Source: Aulostomus chinensis
Lineage: Eukaryota; Chordata; Actinopteri; Syngnathiformes; Aulostomidae
DNA: 64,000 bases
NCBI GenBank assembly: GCA_037954235.1
Contig: JBBMOA010000020.1
Span: 22,219,677 to 22,283,676 of the forward strand
Direction: 5' to 3'
The notes under the pieces were generated by a model, which saw nothing but the letters and a program-made list of their open reading frames with translations, did not search any database and was not told the DNA's origin. Shown in pieces: positions 38,055 to 51,573 of this stretch. Numbering within the stretch: the first letter of the stretch is position 1; every line of letters starts with the position of its first letter. The position numbers were made by a program, and so were the translations under genes.

Positions 38055-38086
<32 letters not shown>

Positions 38087-38207
38087 AAGCAAACATAACA
38101 GGGTCTTCGCCTGAAGTACCTTCAGGCTCAGGCCCTAATTAATTAAGCAGAAAATCAAGCTCCTTCCAGGAAGCACAGTGGAAGAAGGACTACATATTTT
38201 CATGACA

Positions 38208-38249
<42 letters not shown>

Positions 38250-38783
38250 GGGAGACCTTCCATAAATACTGCTAAACCCACCTGAGATCTGGTCAGGGGG
38301 CCTGGTGTCAGAGAGATGGATAGAGCAACACTAAAGAGCACTCTGGCTCCACTTATCCAGGAGGATTATTCCCCTAATCCCACACCCACCCAACACTTGG
38401 CATTACACGTGCCTGCCTGCTGCAGGTTTGGTTGTCCTGAATGTCACGCTTGTGTGTGCGCGCACCGTCGCATTCACCGTTTTTTCCGGTCAGGATTTTT
38501 GACGTTGTTAACGCCTGATGCAACATTTCGCGTGATAGTTACCCAGAAATCTGGCAGGATTACACAAAAACCCTCACACCAGTTCCCACCTTAGTCTCAG
38601 ATTAGACGTGTGCCCCCGTTCAGTCGTGTGAAACAGGACGGGGGTTCATATCCCGACAGAGAGATGGATGACAGGTCACACGCAGCACACGCCGTCCACT
38701 TAACCGTGACGGAGGTTTACGAGGAGCTGCATCTGCACAAATCTGGGTTAAAAACAGAATGCAGTACCAGAGGACGACTCTTT

Positions 38784-38827
<44 letters not shown>

Positions 38828-41439
38828 AGGTAAGAGCCCGCTGCAGCAGTTCACAGCAGTGATCCACATGGTCACCCCTCTGCAGTCCCAGGTCTCCCCC
38901 GTGGTGAAGCTCATCATCGCCGTAGCCAAGTCCAAGTTCTGTGCACAGGTGGGACGCCGGCCGCTCGTGTCAAAGACAGGAGAACACAAAATATAGAAAG
39001 ATGCCAAGATCATCAGTCGTCACCGTCGAAATGATAGAATTGAACACCTCGGGGATTAAAATTGCCAGTTTATTGTGTATTTCGGGTCTCATGGCATCGA
39101 CGTGCCTCCAAACCACTCTGCAGTGACCGTCTATTCTGGCTTTGCAGGTAAAAATACCTCAGTAGTGAGAGATGAGGAACACAGCGTGTCACACATCGAT
39201 ACGTCGGAAAAACCATCTAAAAGATTGAACACTCACTGTCACAACAATATGCGAAGGAAAGGAATTAATTCCTGTGAACAATTACTGAATTGATAAGCTG
39301 CACGTGCAGGAACAGTTACTGCGCATCAGCGCTCCTTGTTTGAAGAGCAGAAAACTTGAGTGGCCTTAATTTGCTCTTTAAGGAAGAATTATTGCATCCT
39401 GAGATGGATTCAGAAGTGCTTAAATTTACTTTGTGTAATGCTGGCGGACTCCTTGTACTTTCCCCCCGCACAGATTGTGGTTTTATGGAACAGCGACAAG
39501 CCTTTACCTCCTAAAAACAAGTGGCCCTCCACCAGCGTGCCTCTCACTGCCATTGAAGGACAGACCAAGGTAACAGCTGCTGGCTTCTCGCATCCATTAT
39601 CTACTGAAATATACTTTGTTGCTACGCAGTGAGGACATTTATCTCGCCTTGATACCACCGTCTTGCTCAAAGGTCATTTGAACACTTCCACAGACATGAA
39701 AGCATTTTACCCTCTGGCCTCAAAATGTACTCGGTACCTCAACTCCAAAGATACTTCAAGACTGAAAGGGAATTTTTTTTTTTTCATACTGCAAAATATA
39801 CAAAAATTGTGCGGCGCCCTGGAGTGGAGAGACGTAGACGGACGTAACCTGTTCTCGCCGTTTAATTTGTGGCCACGAGACGCAACTGCTGCCTTTCCTC
39901 AGCTCAGTTATATTTAGGCACCAAGGTAAAACATTTCCCATCAAACTGTTAAATTTGTGGCCACGAGATGTTGATTGTTCCCATGTTTTGATGAATTTAT
40001 GGGAACTGTTGTCATATCTGGTGGCCACAAAATATCCATGAACACATATATGCTGTCTGTACTCCAGGACTGAGCACAGCAGCGATGCAACAACTCGTCG
40101 GGCTCGTCATCACTTCAGAATCGTAAATCGAATGTCGATACAAGAATCTCACACATTTGTTCATCAGTGATGGCGGCCGCTTTTGTGTTTGTCCATAAAG
40201 TTTCTGTAAAAGGTGGAAAAAGTTTCCAAACAGCTGACCTCCTGCCAGCGGAGGAGCCCCGGGCCTCCATCCGCTTCCTGACCCCGTATCAAGACAGCAT
40301 CCTCCCCATCTCTACGGCTCACAGCGTAAACCCGAGCAACGTTTTGAGCTGTAGAGCAGAAGTGGATCACGACGCTAAACGGCCTCTGACGGGCGACACG
40401 CAGCTAATTTGGCACAGAGAGATTCGCAAATCTGAAAACCCCACTGATGGCGAAGCTCCGCCGCTGCCTCCTGAATCTTCCTGCTGTCCCGAGGTTCTGC
40501 TCCAGGACCCTGAAGAGTGTCAGTGTGTGTTTGATCTACACATCCTCGGCCTGGCTGGAGCATTTTACCAGAATACTTTTTCTCCTCTAAGTCAGCCTGA
40601 GAGGATGTGATTACCGGCAGATGGATGGATTCCTGACAGCTGACTAATTCAGGCTTTACAGTTGACGCTTCCACTAATGACATTAATATATGAGCTGTGA
40701 CTGCGCCACTTTCTGCCTGCTACATTTGTCAAGTCTGAACGGAAAACATCTGAGCTCTTTATATAGAAGTGCACCTACCAGCACATCAATCATCCATCCA
40801 TTTTCTACTGCTTATCCTGTTAAGGGTCGTGTGGGGGGGGGGGGGGGGTGGGGGTGGAGCCTATCCCAGCAGCCTTCACCCTGGACAGGTCACCAGTCCA
40901 TGGCAGGGCCAACACATAGAGACAGACAACCATTGGCTCTCACAGCCACGCCTACGGTCAATTTAGAGTCTGGATTAACCTGGTCCCTCTTGATGTCTTT
41001 GGACTGTGGAGGAAGCTGGAGTACCAGAGAGAACCCAGCAGGAACAGGGAGAACATGGAGACTCACACAGAAAGACCCCGTGCTGCAGCCGGGGCTCCAC
41101 CCACAACCTTCTTGCTGGGGGGCCACAGTGAGGACCACTGCTCCACTGCACCATCAAACATCTATAAATGCAAAGCATTTTATTTGCTCCGATGTAAAAG
41201 TGTAGCGACCCCAGAAGCGTTCCGTCCTGTGTTGATTAAAATATAAAGTTCTGCTTTCTCAGGTTAAATAAAGTCCCAAAGGCAAGATTGAAGTGATTTA
41301 ATCTTCCACTGACAGCTATTAAAGTCCAGCTGGGAGTGTGAATTTGCTGGGATTATTGTCACTCGCAGTATTATTGGGTAACATTCTGTCTTCACATCTC
41401 ACCACTTATCAACACACAACTGCTGTGAGATATTTGATT

Positions 41440-41502
<63 letters not shown>

Positions 41503-42130
41503 AGGGGAAGGGGGGGTTGTGTAACCATCTTTATTTTCGTAATTTGCATGCCAATTTAAACAAGTGAGCTTCTTTTAGAAAAATCACTCAATCACACTCA
41601 CACACTCTCTCTCTCTCTCACTGCCTCTCTCTCTCTCTCACTGTCTCTTTCTCTCTCTCTCTCTCACTGTCTCTTTCTCTCTCTCTCACTGTCTCTTTCT
41701 CTCTCTCTCTCTCTCACTGTCTCTTTCTCTCTCTCTCACTGTCTCTTTCTCTCTCTCTCTCACTGTCTCTCTCTCTCTCTCTCTCACACGCACACACACG
41801 CTGGCTGTGTGAAGCCTGGCGCCGCCGCCTGTCTCCACTGATCTGCCTCACCAAACCTGATGCTTCCTCGTCTAATTGCTTGTTTGTTTTTGTGTAAATG
41901 TCTCCCACTTGAAATACAGCGACAAAATGTTTCCATTGGTGGACATTAAAATGTATCTGAGAGGCAAATGTCGTGTGTGTGTGTGTGTGTGTGTTTGTGT
42001 GTGTGTGTAAGAGAGAGAGGGAGAGAGAGAGAGCCAGCGCCGTCGCTGGTCCCATAATCAGTCATGTGGTATATTGCCATGCAACCCAGACAGATGCTCT
42101 TCAGTGTATTTACTTCCAAATACTCCCAGT

Positions 42131-42177
<47 letters not shown>

Positions 42178-45100
42178 AGTCCCTCTCTCTCTCTCTGACA
42201 CACACACACACACACACAGTGAAAGTTTGTCATTTGGCCCGATGGAGCACAGCAGCAGAGTAATTTGCTGTTGGTTATGAGTGTATCAGCTCGGAGTGGA
42301 TACGCTCCATCAGGGGGCTTTTACTCTCTCTCCTGCTCTCTCTCTCTCTCTCTCTCCTGCTCTCTCCCTCTCTCTCCCACGTTCCTTTCATTCTGTTTCC
42401 TGATTATCTGAAGACAGCCCAGTTGTAACTTCATAAGGTTCGTTTGCGCTTACATTTAATAGAAGTAAACCAAGGGGCCTTTGTACTTTTCCTTCACTGC
42501 ATTTAAAAGGAAATACTGTGTTGTTGTTGTTTTTTACTCCTCTGCACTCACCTAAAGCCATCAGTACATGTTTTACCTCACATACGTAGTACAACCTGAT
42601 AACGCTGATGCACTTTCAACACACAAAACTTTGACTTGACCTTGAGAAGTTCCTGGTTTAAGGTCTGAATGCTCCCGGGGGCAGCAGTACACAAAGATCA
42701 CATCGAATACATACTTAAGTATCAATAACGTAGTACAAGAACACGATTTTATATTGAGCTTAACTTCAGGAGAATTTTGACTGGAGACTTGTACTTTTTC
42801 CAGTCCACTCTTTTATCTGGGTATTTGTACTTTTACACTCAGTTAAAGGAGCTGCGTACTTCTTCCAGTGGCCTCCTGCAGCACAAACACTATTTACACT
42901 TTCTATGGAGACTCGTTAGAGCCAAACGCAGGAGCTCCTCCGGGCGTGGAAGATTACAGTTATCAGCCGCAGTACTTCCTCTGTATTCCTAGTCGTGTCA
43001 TGTCCTGTAGTACCCGTCCGCGAAAATTAGCTTACGGAAATGCTGATTGATGTTTGTGGTCCTAAATAAAACAGCAAGAAACGGTAAAAGAACAAAAATG
43101 TGAGGTGCAAATGCTGCTTGTCAGCGGACATTTATTTTTATCGGTGCATTTATCGGCGGGCGCTCATGTAGTTGTTTTCTGACGGACAACGCAACCTCAT
43201 GCCGAACAGTCCTAACTGTTGTCATCTGACACATTTTTCCGTCCAACTCAGGTAATTCCTTCACATCAGGAGGGACAGAAGTGCTTTCATTTTTCCAACA
43301 AGCGCAAAATCAATCGGCCGTCTCATTCTGAGTGGCAGCAGTGATCGCTGCTGCGGAGCCAAACCGCTCAAAGCTGCTTCTGAAGCAGACGTCAGACCCT
43401 GGGCCGAGCTCGACGATGAGCCGGGTGGTACGGCCCGGATAAACGACACGACTTAAATCCAACATCTCGGGTGATCACCCCGTCGTTGCTCCATCCGCAG
43501 AAATGAGGCACGTGACACGCAAGTCAAGTTGATCACACCTCAAAAACCTCAGGATTTATTTCAGGTTTTGTTTTCTGTTTTTTGGGGGGTTTTTTTAGCT
43601 CTGGTTTACACTGCAAAAAAACCAACAAAACATGACATTATTTTTCAAACTTAGACCTGATATGACAAATGACACATTGATTTATCGTTGCTAGAGTTGA
43701 TTTTGTTTCCATTCAGCACCATCTGGGCCATCAGTTCTACGTTGGTGTGGGAACGTGGAGGAAGAGGACACTCCAGCAGGGAGCGAAGCGTTAAGACTCC
43801 TCCCTCATTCGCGAGCCTGGGAGGCCACCGCTGCTCAGCGAGATCCCCTAATCTTGCTTGAACTAATAATTTATCAGTAGTACCTTGCTCTTTATCAATA
43901 ATTCATGGGAAGGATGGACTAATTGTGTCACTGTGATCATTTTCTCAAAGAGCAGCGTTGGTTGAAGGGCGTGGAGCTCGGCTCGCCCCCCTGCTGTATC
44001 AGCTGACGACCCAGTTCTCTCCTGGCTGGTATGAAACTGGCCCAGCTGATTTCCCTCCTGCACTCTGATGAGAACTGCCTTTTAATGTGTCTTATTTAAG
44101 AGGCCTGCCGCCGCCGCCGCCGCCACTGCCCTCTCTGCCTTCGTGAGCAAACGGAGGGGCCGCGAGCTCCCCAGCACGGCCGTCCCACCGGCGCACACTC
44201 ACCGCCGTAACACTGGAGTTTGTCTTTTGACTAAAACGGTCCCGACTGAGCTCTGACTCCCGTCCGACGCCGGCGCCTGCACCCTCCTCTCCACGGGTGT
44301 GGCGATCGTCTGTCAACACGTCTGCAGGGCCAAACTCCAGAGAAACCCTGGAAATGATTCTTGCAGTCTTCCTTCCTTTGGCACATCAGGTTATTAAATC
44401 CACCTGCCAGTGTTCATGTTTGAATCTGCATGTTTACTTTTCCTGCAACGCGGTGTCGCGCCCCCCCCCCCCCACGTCAAATGTTAGCTACCGCCATTTT
44501 AGAAGACACGTTAACGTGATGAACGTCACGAGTGCGATACTGCCTGACGAGTTTTACTGATTTCTTACATGTTTTGCTTCAGATCATTTAGAAATGTCAA
44601 AGTTATTCGTTTGCGCTCCATTCGCTCACTTTCCTGTCATTTTTTTTTCTCGGATTATGAATTAGAACATAATTGGGCGATACCTTGACAATGGAGGGCG
44701 GCGTTTCCCTCTCAGGGAGAACGGTTGGTTGTATGAATGCGGTTGTTCGTGGCCTGACATCGATGCAACCCAGGTGCTGCTTAGCCAGCAGCTTTGACCG
44801 ACACGTCAATATTATCAAAGGCGGTGAGCTATGGACTCGCCGCGATCACAGTTAATACGTCCGCCATATTTCACCTTCATCAATCACCTCTCCATGCTCC
44901 CGCACCTCCACCTCTACATGGATTTATACGGGTTAATCTTGAACATTGATCCTGACTTCTTAGGTATGCAATTAAATTATTCCAAAGGAGCGCGGAGGTG
45001 GAGGGTTCAAAGGTCAAGTAGGGTGTAATGTTGAGGCCTGATTGAACCGGGGGTCGGGGCGGCACGGTTGCTGCAGAATTGATGGTCTTGTGAAGGTGAC

Positions 45101-48100
45101 CTCCCTTGCTTGGGCATTTCCTCCAGCAGGACCAGACGTGTTGGCTCATGTTGGAACGGAGCAGCAGATTTTAGACCTGTTCATTCCTGCGCGTGGTGAC
45201 TTTGGATTTGTCTCAAGGAATTAGACCTCCAGGTTGACTTGAAACTCTTTTGTCTGCACACTTGCCGATCCCCCCCCCCCCCCCCCCACCCCAATACAAA
45301 CTACCCAAAAAGGTAATCATGAGGGGAAGAGGCGCTCCGCGAGGTGGTGTGGCTGCCTGATCTCTGACTTTTCACTTTAATTTCCAGCCCTCCACTGAGG
45401 GCGCGGCGGCCAGGTATCTCCAAAGACTCCCCTGAAGTAGCAGGAGTCACAGCAGATAGAAGGAGAGTAAATGGGTGGAAGGACAGGGACAAAGATAAGG
45501 TTCAGACCATTGAACCGCCTCAGATCTCAGTGGAATCTAATCTCCGTCCTGAGGCAGAAAGGCATTGACACTGGGCAGCGGGGAGGGGGGCGGGGGGGAT
45601 CGTAGGGGTCACTCAGACCGATGCAGACAAAGTTCTGTTGGTTTTGGCGAATAAAAGGCTTTGAATGGACAGCGGTGGTCGCAGCGTTCACTGACGTTCA
45701 ACTGATCGCTTCATAAACAGGTACAGACTTAAAGGAACGCGGCAACTTTTGACGCATGGAGACCTGCTGATTGCTAGTTAGCTTAGCGCAATGAATGGCA
45801 GTGGCTGGGACTGTTCGCAGATCAAATACGCCTCCCTCCAAAACTGTCTTTGCCTGCAGTAAAGTAACTGGGGTTAGGAATAAGAACTATTTTGGAATGA
45901 GGCTCGTTTCACGCGGCGTCTCAAAATTCGGCAAACGCAAACAAGGAGGAGGAGGGCGACTGCGGCGAATCATGGCCGACTTTGGAAGAGAGGATGAAGA
46001 GAATCACAACCTTTTTATTTGGTGGCTTTCGAGTGATGCCAAACATTTACAACCGTTCAGCGCAGACGAACATGAAGTCGAAACTGTCGCGCTCCTCTTA
46101 CGTTACGGTGTCATGATGGAATGCACGCTGACAAAATGCGAACAAATATTAAGATAAGAGCTAATTAGGCGTTAAAAACGAGCCACAGGGAAACAAAAGC
46201 AGGCGAGAACGTGTACAGAGGGTTCTATGCCACGAAAGACCAGCCTGGATATGATGGCTGTGTGAAAGACAGTAAGTCGCATCATTTAGCTCGTTCTCCA
46301 TCACCGCTGGTGAAGAGTTGGATCTGGTCACGAAAACAAATGTGGAAAAAAAAAAAAAAAAGTTTTGGAATCACAACAAGCGTACCCAGAAGTATTCATC
46401 TCTGAAGAGCCCTCCGGAATCACATCCATTGTTGCTGAATGAAAGTTGCAGTGTTTCTATAATAGAGGCCGCAGTGGCGAGTGTTGATGGGACGCACACT
46501 GACAGCATGTAGGGAGAGAACGGAGAAACAGACAGAAGTGGGTAAAAACAAAACAAAACAAAAAAAACGAAGAAATGTGGAGAAAACGAGCCGAAATGCT
46601 TGGGGAGAGGGGGACAAAAAGAGAGAGAGAAAAGGCAGCAAATTACCACGCGGTGTAGCGTCGTGGAACGCTAGTGCTACGCTGTCACGTTCAGAACATC
46701 AGGCTGAGATGAACCAACCATGTTTCCGCTTGACTAAATTCATGTTTTCGGAATTTAATTTCTTTCTTTCTTTCTTTCTTTTTTTGGGGAGGTGGCACGC
46801 TGACACGCCCGGGGGCAGCGTTTTCACTCACATTCCTTTGATGCGGTGCTTAATTTCTTGATGAATTTGTGATCAGGTGACTGATGATGGAAGCAGACTT
46901 GATGCTTGAGGACACGGGTGGTCCTGCTTGAGCGAATGAGCCTCTTAACATCACCACTCAGGCTTTAAATTGATCCTTTCGGCTGCTGAAGGTCACCTGC
47001 TCACGTCAGTTGGAGAAACTTGGCACATGTGATTCATGGATGACGGGTTTTTAAGTGGAAAACGGGTCCAAACTGTTGAGTCGCTCAAATATTCCAAATA
47101 AATTAAGCTGGTAAACCTCTTTTTAAGTGGTCACGGCTCCACGCTGTCCAGCGTCTCACTCAGTTATGCACAGATCTTCTTCATCCAGCCGTATGCTCAG
47201 TATTCAACAAATACTTTCAGTTGAGCTGTGAAAAAAACCCAACCAGCGCTAAGGGTTCTGGTTCCACTTGGATCAGCGAGCATACGGCCGGATGTGGATT
47301 CCGCCGGCGGGGCGCCGCTTGGGAGCTTTCACACAGTTTTGCTGCTGTTTTTTCTTTTTTCCTTTTCGCTGATGTTATCTGGAAGTTGCCGTTAGCGTCC
47401 AGCCAAGCACACGTGGCTGGCTCTTTCTGCATTCCGGAGTTGTAAAGCAGGAGGGGAGAAGAACCCAGTATTTTTGTAAAGCCTGGCTTTGAGATGGTCA
47501 ACCTCAGCTTGTGTCTGAAATGTGAGAGACGCTTTTAAACGCCGTCACCTTTCAGACGATTTAAAATCCTTCAATTTCAGGTCGGTTCCATGAAACCTCG
47601 CGGTTGTTTTTTTTATTACTCTCTCCGTCTTTGTATCCTCGGTAAAACAGTTCACATTCGTGGTGAGACTCTGTCAGTTAGGATGAGCTGGCTGCACAAG
47701 TGGGCGTGGCCCACCACCCATTGGACACGCCCACAATGCCGCACCTTTTCCACTTGTGTCACATGATCTCTCAGAATCCCCCCCCCCAACCACCAGATAG
47801 AAGAAGTCACCAGCTTTGCGGCAGTGCAGACGTTCCTCAGCTCGCCCTCTTTTCTTTTTACTGCTCGACACAAACAGTTAAATAATTCAGACTTTAATTA
47901 ATAAGTCAATAACATCATCAGCAGCTCTCTTTAGGCTAATGGATCGAGGCCGGCTACGGTGTCTGTTTGGCCAAGCCTTGAACTGATAAAGACTCACATA
48001 AAACCTATTAAGTCTGCTCCGTGATCGATAGGCACACAGGAAAGAGTGAAATAAACACGTTTTCTCTGGCAGCCTCTCTTTCTCCACTCTGTTTCCTTAA

Positions 48101-51100
48101 CTTCATCCCAACTTTACAGCTGAAATATGTCGACTGGAGTCCAGGCTTTTCCTCAAAAAGAAAAAAAACAAAAACTAAAAAAAACAAAATCTGCTGGTCA
48201 TAATGATGTATTAATGCAGCATTTGTAAAAGTATAACCTCGTTCTCTGTGTGTCCATCCGCAGACAATGAGCAGTCGTTTTTTCCCTCACGACGCCGTCC
48301 GGACAGACGCGGTTCTCAGCCTGGATGAAGACTCGGTCCTCTCCACCAACGAGGTGAGTTTCTGAATATCCTGTCGCTGTGAGTCTCTCGTTGCAATGAA
48401 GTTCTTAAAAAAAAAAAAAAAAAAAAAAAGTCTGAACGTGAGAGACAAAAGAAGGAACGCAGGAAGTTAGCAATGGCTGAAGCTAATGGGGTTCAGAGTA
48501 AAGGAACCAGAACAGAAGAACTGGAGAACCAGAGCTGACTTGGAGGACTAAAACTGACGACTGAATTACGTCGGTGTGTCTGATGTGGATCTGGCGCAGC
48601 GCCGTCTGAGCCACCTCGGGTTTCAGGACTTGCGGCCGAAGATGCTGAGCCCGCTAGCATGCTAATGCTAACGGGGAAGACACACACTGTGTTGACAGTC
48701 CTTCACATTTAGCGGCGTCTCCAAAAAACAAATTCCCAGCAAATGTTCACGAAGGACTTTTAACGAGATGAAACAACCTCAGCTTTCAGGTGAGAACACA
48801 CACACACACACGCACACGCACACACACACTCACACACACAGCATTCTTCTCTTGACCTGAGGAGAATCACTGATGAACTCAAGGTGCGTCACTCCCTTCA
48901 GAACCTTCGGTTTTGTGAGTGTCCCTCTTAAAAACAAACAAACAAACAAAACAAAAACTGACTGACAAAACACTTTTTAAACTCCAGTTTGTTGTGATTT
49001 TACATCCGTTTCCTAAACCCTGGTCTGTGTGTGTGTGTGTGTGTCTTTGTGACTCGATCACCTTTAGCCCCAGAGGGAGTGTGGCTGAAGCGGCTGGGAG
49101 GTTTTTGGCCTCCAAAGGTTTTTTTGGTTTTTTTTTCCTCTTGTAGGTCATACTTGGATTGTGATTGACAGGTGTCTCACTCCGTCATTCTGTCTTTTTT
49201 TTTTTCTTTTTTTTTTGCCTGCCAGAAGTTGTTTTTACTGTTGGGACCCACAGTGATGGGATGACTTCTGATAGGGTCGGGATGGTAGATGAACGGATAA
49301 AATTCAGAGCTGACAGTCAGACACCTTTATGACATCATCACACCACTCATGACTCCGCCCCCACATTTTTATACACTTCCAGCCTGGTCACCGAAATACT
49401 GAATAACGGCAACAACTTTCAACTGTTTTCACGCAACAGCTGGATCCAGACTTTCAAAAAACAACAACAACAACTTGATAAAATACAGTCCAAACATTTC
49501 GGGCAAAACTCAACTGCGTTGTGTTTTATAAGGAACTCCAGTCTGCTTTGCTTTTAGTCAGCCGGTGGCAAAAAGTGGCGACATCTTAACAGAGTATTGA
49601 TCTGCGCTGAAATGAGGCAGTCAGCCCACGCAGAGTCATGAATACAATTCATTACAAATGAATTGCCTCACTCTACCCAACAGTGCAGTGAACGAGCGGG
49701 GGGGGGGGGGGGGGGCTGTGCACTTCGCCTTTAAAGGACAATTCCAAACGCATCGGCTGGAATGAGAGCGAGGAGGAAGTCTGGCAGAGCAACAAAGTTG
49801 GACAGCGAACTGCAACCAAAGCAGAGAGTTCTGATCGCAGGCATCCATAATGTCGAAGCTGGCAGATTTACCGCGTAGCTTCAGGTCCTCAAGAAGCCGC
49901 CTTAATTAAATTACTATGCAGCGCGCGGTTTTAGTGGTAGCCACCACCGAGGTCTTGTTCTTTTAATTGAAGACTTTAATAAGAGGAGCAACGGGACGAT
50001 GGGGGAAGAGAAGGGAGAAACAGAGCAGCTGTCAATGGATGGGAGGGAAAGAAAAGAAAAACGACGGAACCGGGCGTCGAAAAGAGGGTTTGAGAAGGTC
50101 GTGGGATGAGAAACAAAGCGCCGTCACAGTGGCGAGTGCCTCGGAAGCCATTAGTTCCGCGTCCGTGTCATTACCCTGTCAAAACACTGAGCGCCTCTTT
50201 GATTAAAGCCTCACTGGTGAAAGGAGACGATGGTTCCTTCTTGTTTTAGTACAAATTGGAATCCAGTGAGCCACAGCAGTAGAGCTGGTGGTACAGAGGA
50301 ATACGACCAGCTAACGTTCCTAAAGGTGAGTACGCGCGGTTGTCCGGTATGTGTGTACTTTTTTCCTTTCCAAGTAAAGTTTTGTGTGTACTCGAGGTTC
50401 TACGGACGTCTGCCGCGCTTTTCATGCTCTAGCAATTCTTTGAACACCTTCAATCGTCTTCTATCCACTGGGTGCTGAGGAAATGAGGTTTGTCTTTACT
50501 ACAACAAGTAGTGTTCTGGCTGATTTGTACTTCTGTGGAAGCGACGCCGCAGCTGGGCGTTTCTGCTGAGGCGCTGTCGCACTGCAGTGGCACCATCCAA
50601 ACACTAGTTGGCGGCAGATCTTCGGCATTGTCCTTCCAACAGTGGCGGCAGAAGAGGTGAAAATCTGAGCTCCATCCATCCATCCCTCCATGTTCTCCCT
50701 CTTCTCCTGTTCAGGGTGGTGGGGGTGGAGCCTATCCCAGCAGCCTTCCCCCTGGACAGGTCACCAGTCCATGGCAGGGCCAACACATAGAGACAGACAA
50801 CCATTGGCCCTCCCAGCCACACCTACGGTCAATTTAGAGTCTGGATTAACCTGGTCCCTCTTGATGTCTTTGGACTGTGGAGGAAGCTGGAGTACCAGAG
50901 AGAACCCAGCAGGAACAGGGAGAACATGGAGACTCACCCAGAAAGACCCCGTGCTGGAGCCGGGGCTCCAACCTGGAACCTTCTTGCTGGGGGGCCACAG
51001 TGCTGACCACTGCTCCACTGTGAGCTCATAAATGTTAAATAATCCTCCAAAGTTATGGAGAAGCAAACAGACGGGAGACGGACAACGTCTGAGCCAGTTT

Positions 51101-51540
51101 AGCTCGTCCCCCCGGGCCCAGGTACCCAGAGGATTCTTGTTGACGAAGTCCTGCACTTGTAGTCAACGGTTACCAGACCAAAATAATCAAATCATGATTG
51201 TTGATTCAGGAGTTTTTGGGTCCATCGCGTGACAAACGTGACTGTACACACAAACTCCTTGATTTACTACAAAACTTGGTGGAGGGGTTGAATACGGGCC
51301 AAGGAAGAACCCGTGAAATGCTTTTAATTCTCCCCCCCCCAAAAAATAAATAAATAAATAAACGGACCATTCAAGTATATTCATTGAACATGTTTTAGGA
51401 ATATGATGTGGTTTTCTTTTGTAGAGGAGCGGACCATTAACCTGGACAGGTCCAGGCTCTCCGTGCTCGTCTGCTTCTTCAACTGTTCCAAATAAACCCG
51501 TTACCTTTCCAGTACCGAACACGCAGATGTTGCACAGCAC

Positions 51541-51573
<33 letters not shown>

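Larger units (their letters stand above)
35149..38829 (+). other. ext1c: Intron 5
   Basis: 3681-bp GT-AG intron. It holds a dispersed fish repeat starting near 36020, a long TG/GA array, the 671-bp palindromic transposon and an (AAT)n array. It ends in the (TG)n tract that forms the exon 6 acceptor region. Open frames at 35340-35675 and 35618-36082 have no recognisable domains. Confidence 0.9.
39570..48263 (+). other. ext1c: Intron 7
   Basis: 8694-bp GT-AG intron, the longest complete one. It has dispersed repeats at 39855-40035 and 40785-41157, a 444-nt open frame of unknown meaning (40167-40610), CT and TG arrays (41440-42385), and a GC-rich CpG-containing stretch at 43300-44330. The rest is unremarkable. 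Confidence 0.9.

Noticed and set aside
38610..38829. Extending exon 6 upstream in its open frame
   Set aside because: The frame of the TG tract is not continuous with the exon 6 reading frame: the correct frame is set by the split Gly codon from exon 5.
45972..46160. Frame starting [12 protein letters not shown] as a MADF-domain Harbinger protein
   Set aside because: The letters M-A-D-F are coincidental; the residues lack the tryptophan and basic pattern of the MADF domain and no transposon ends were found.
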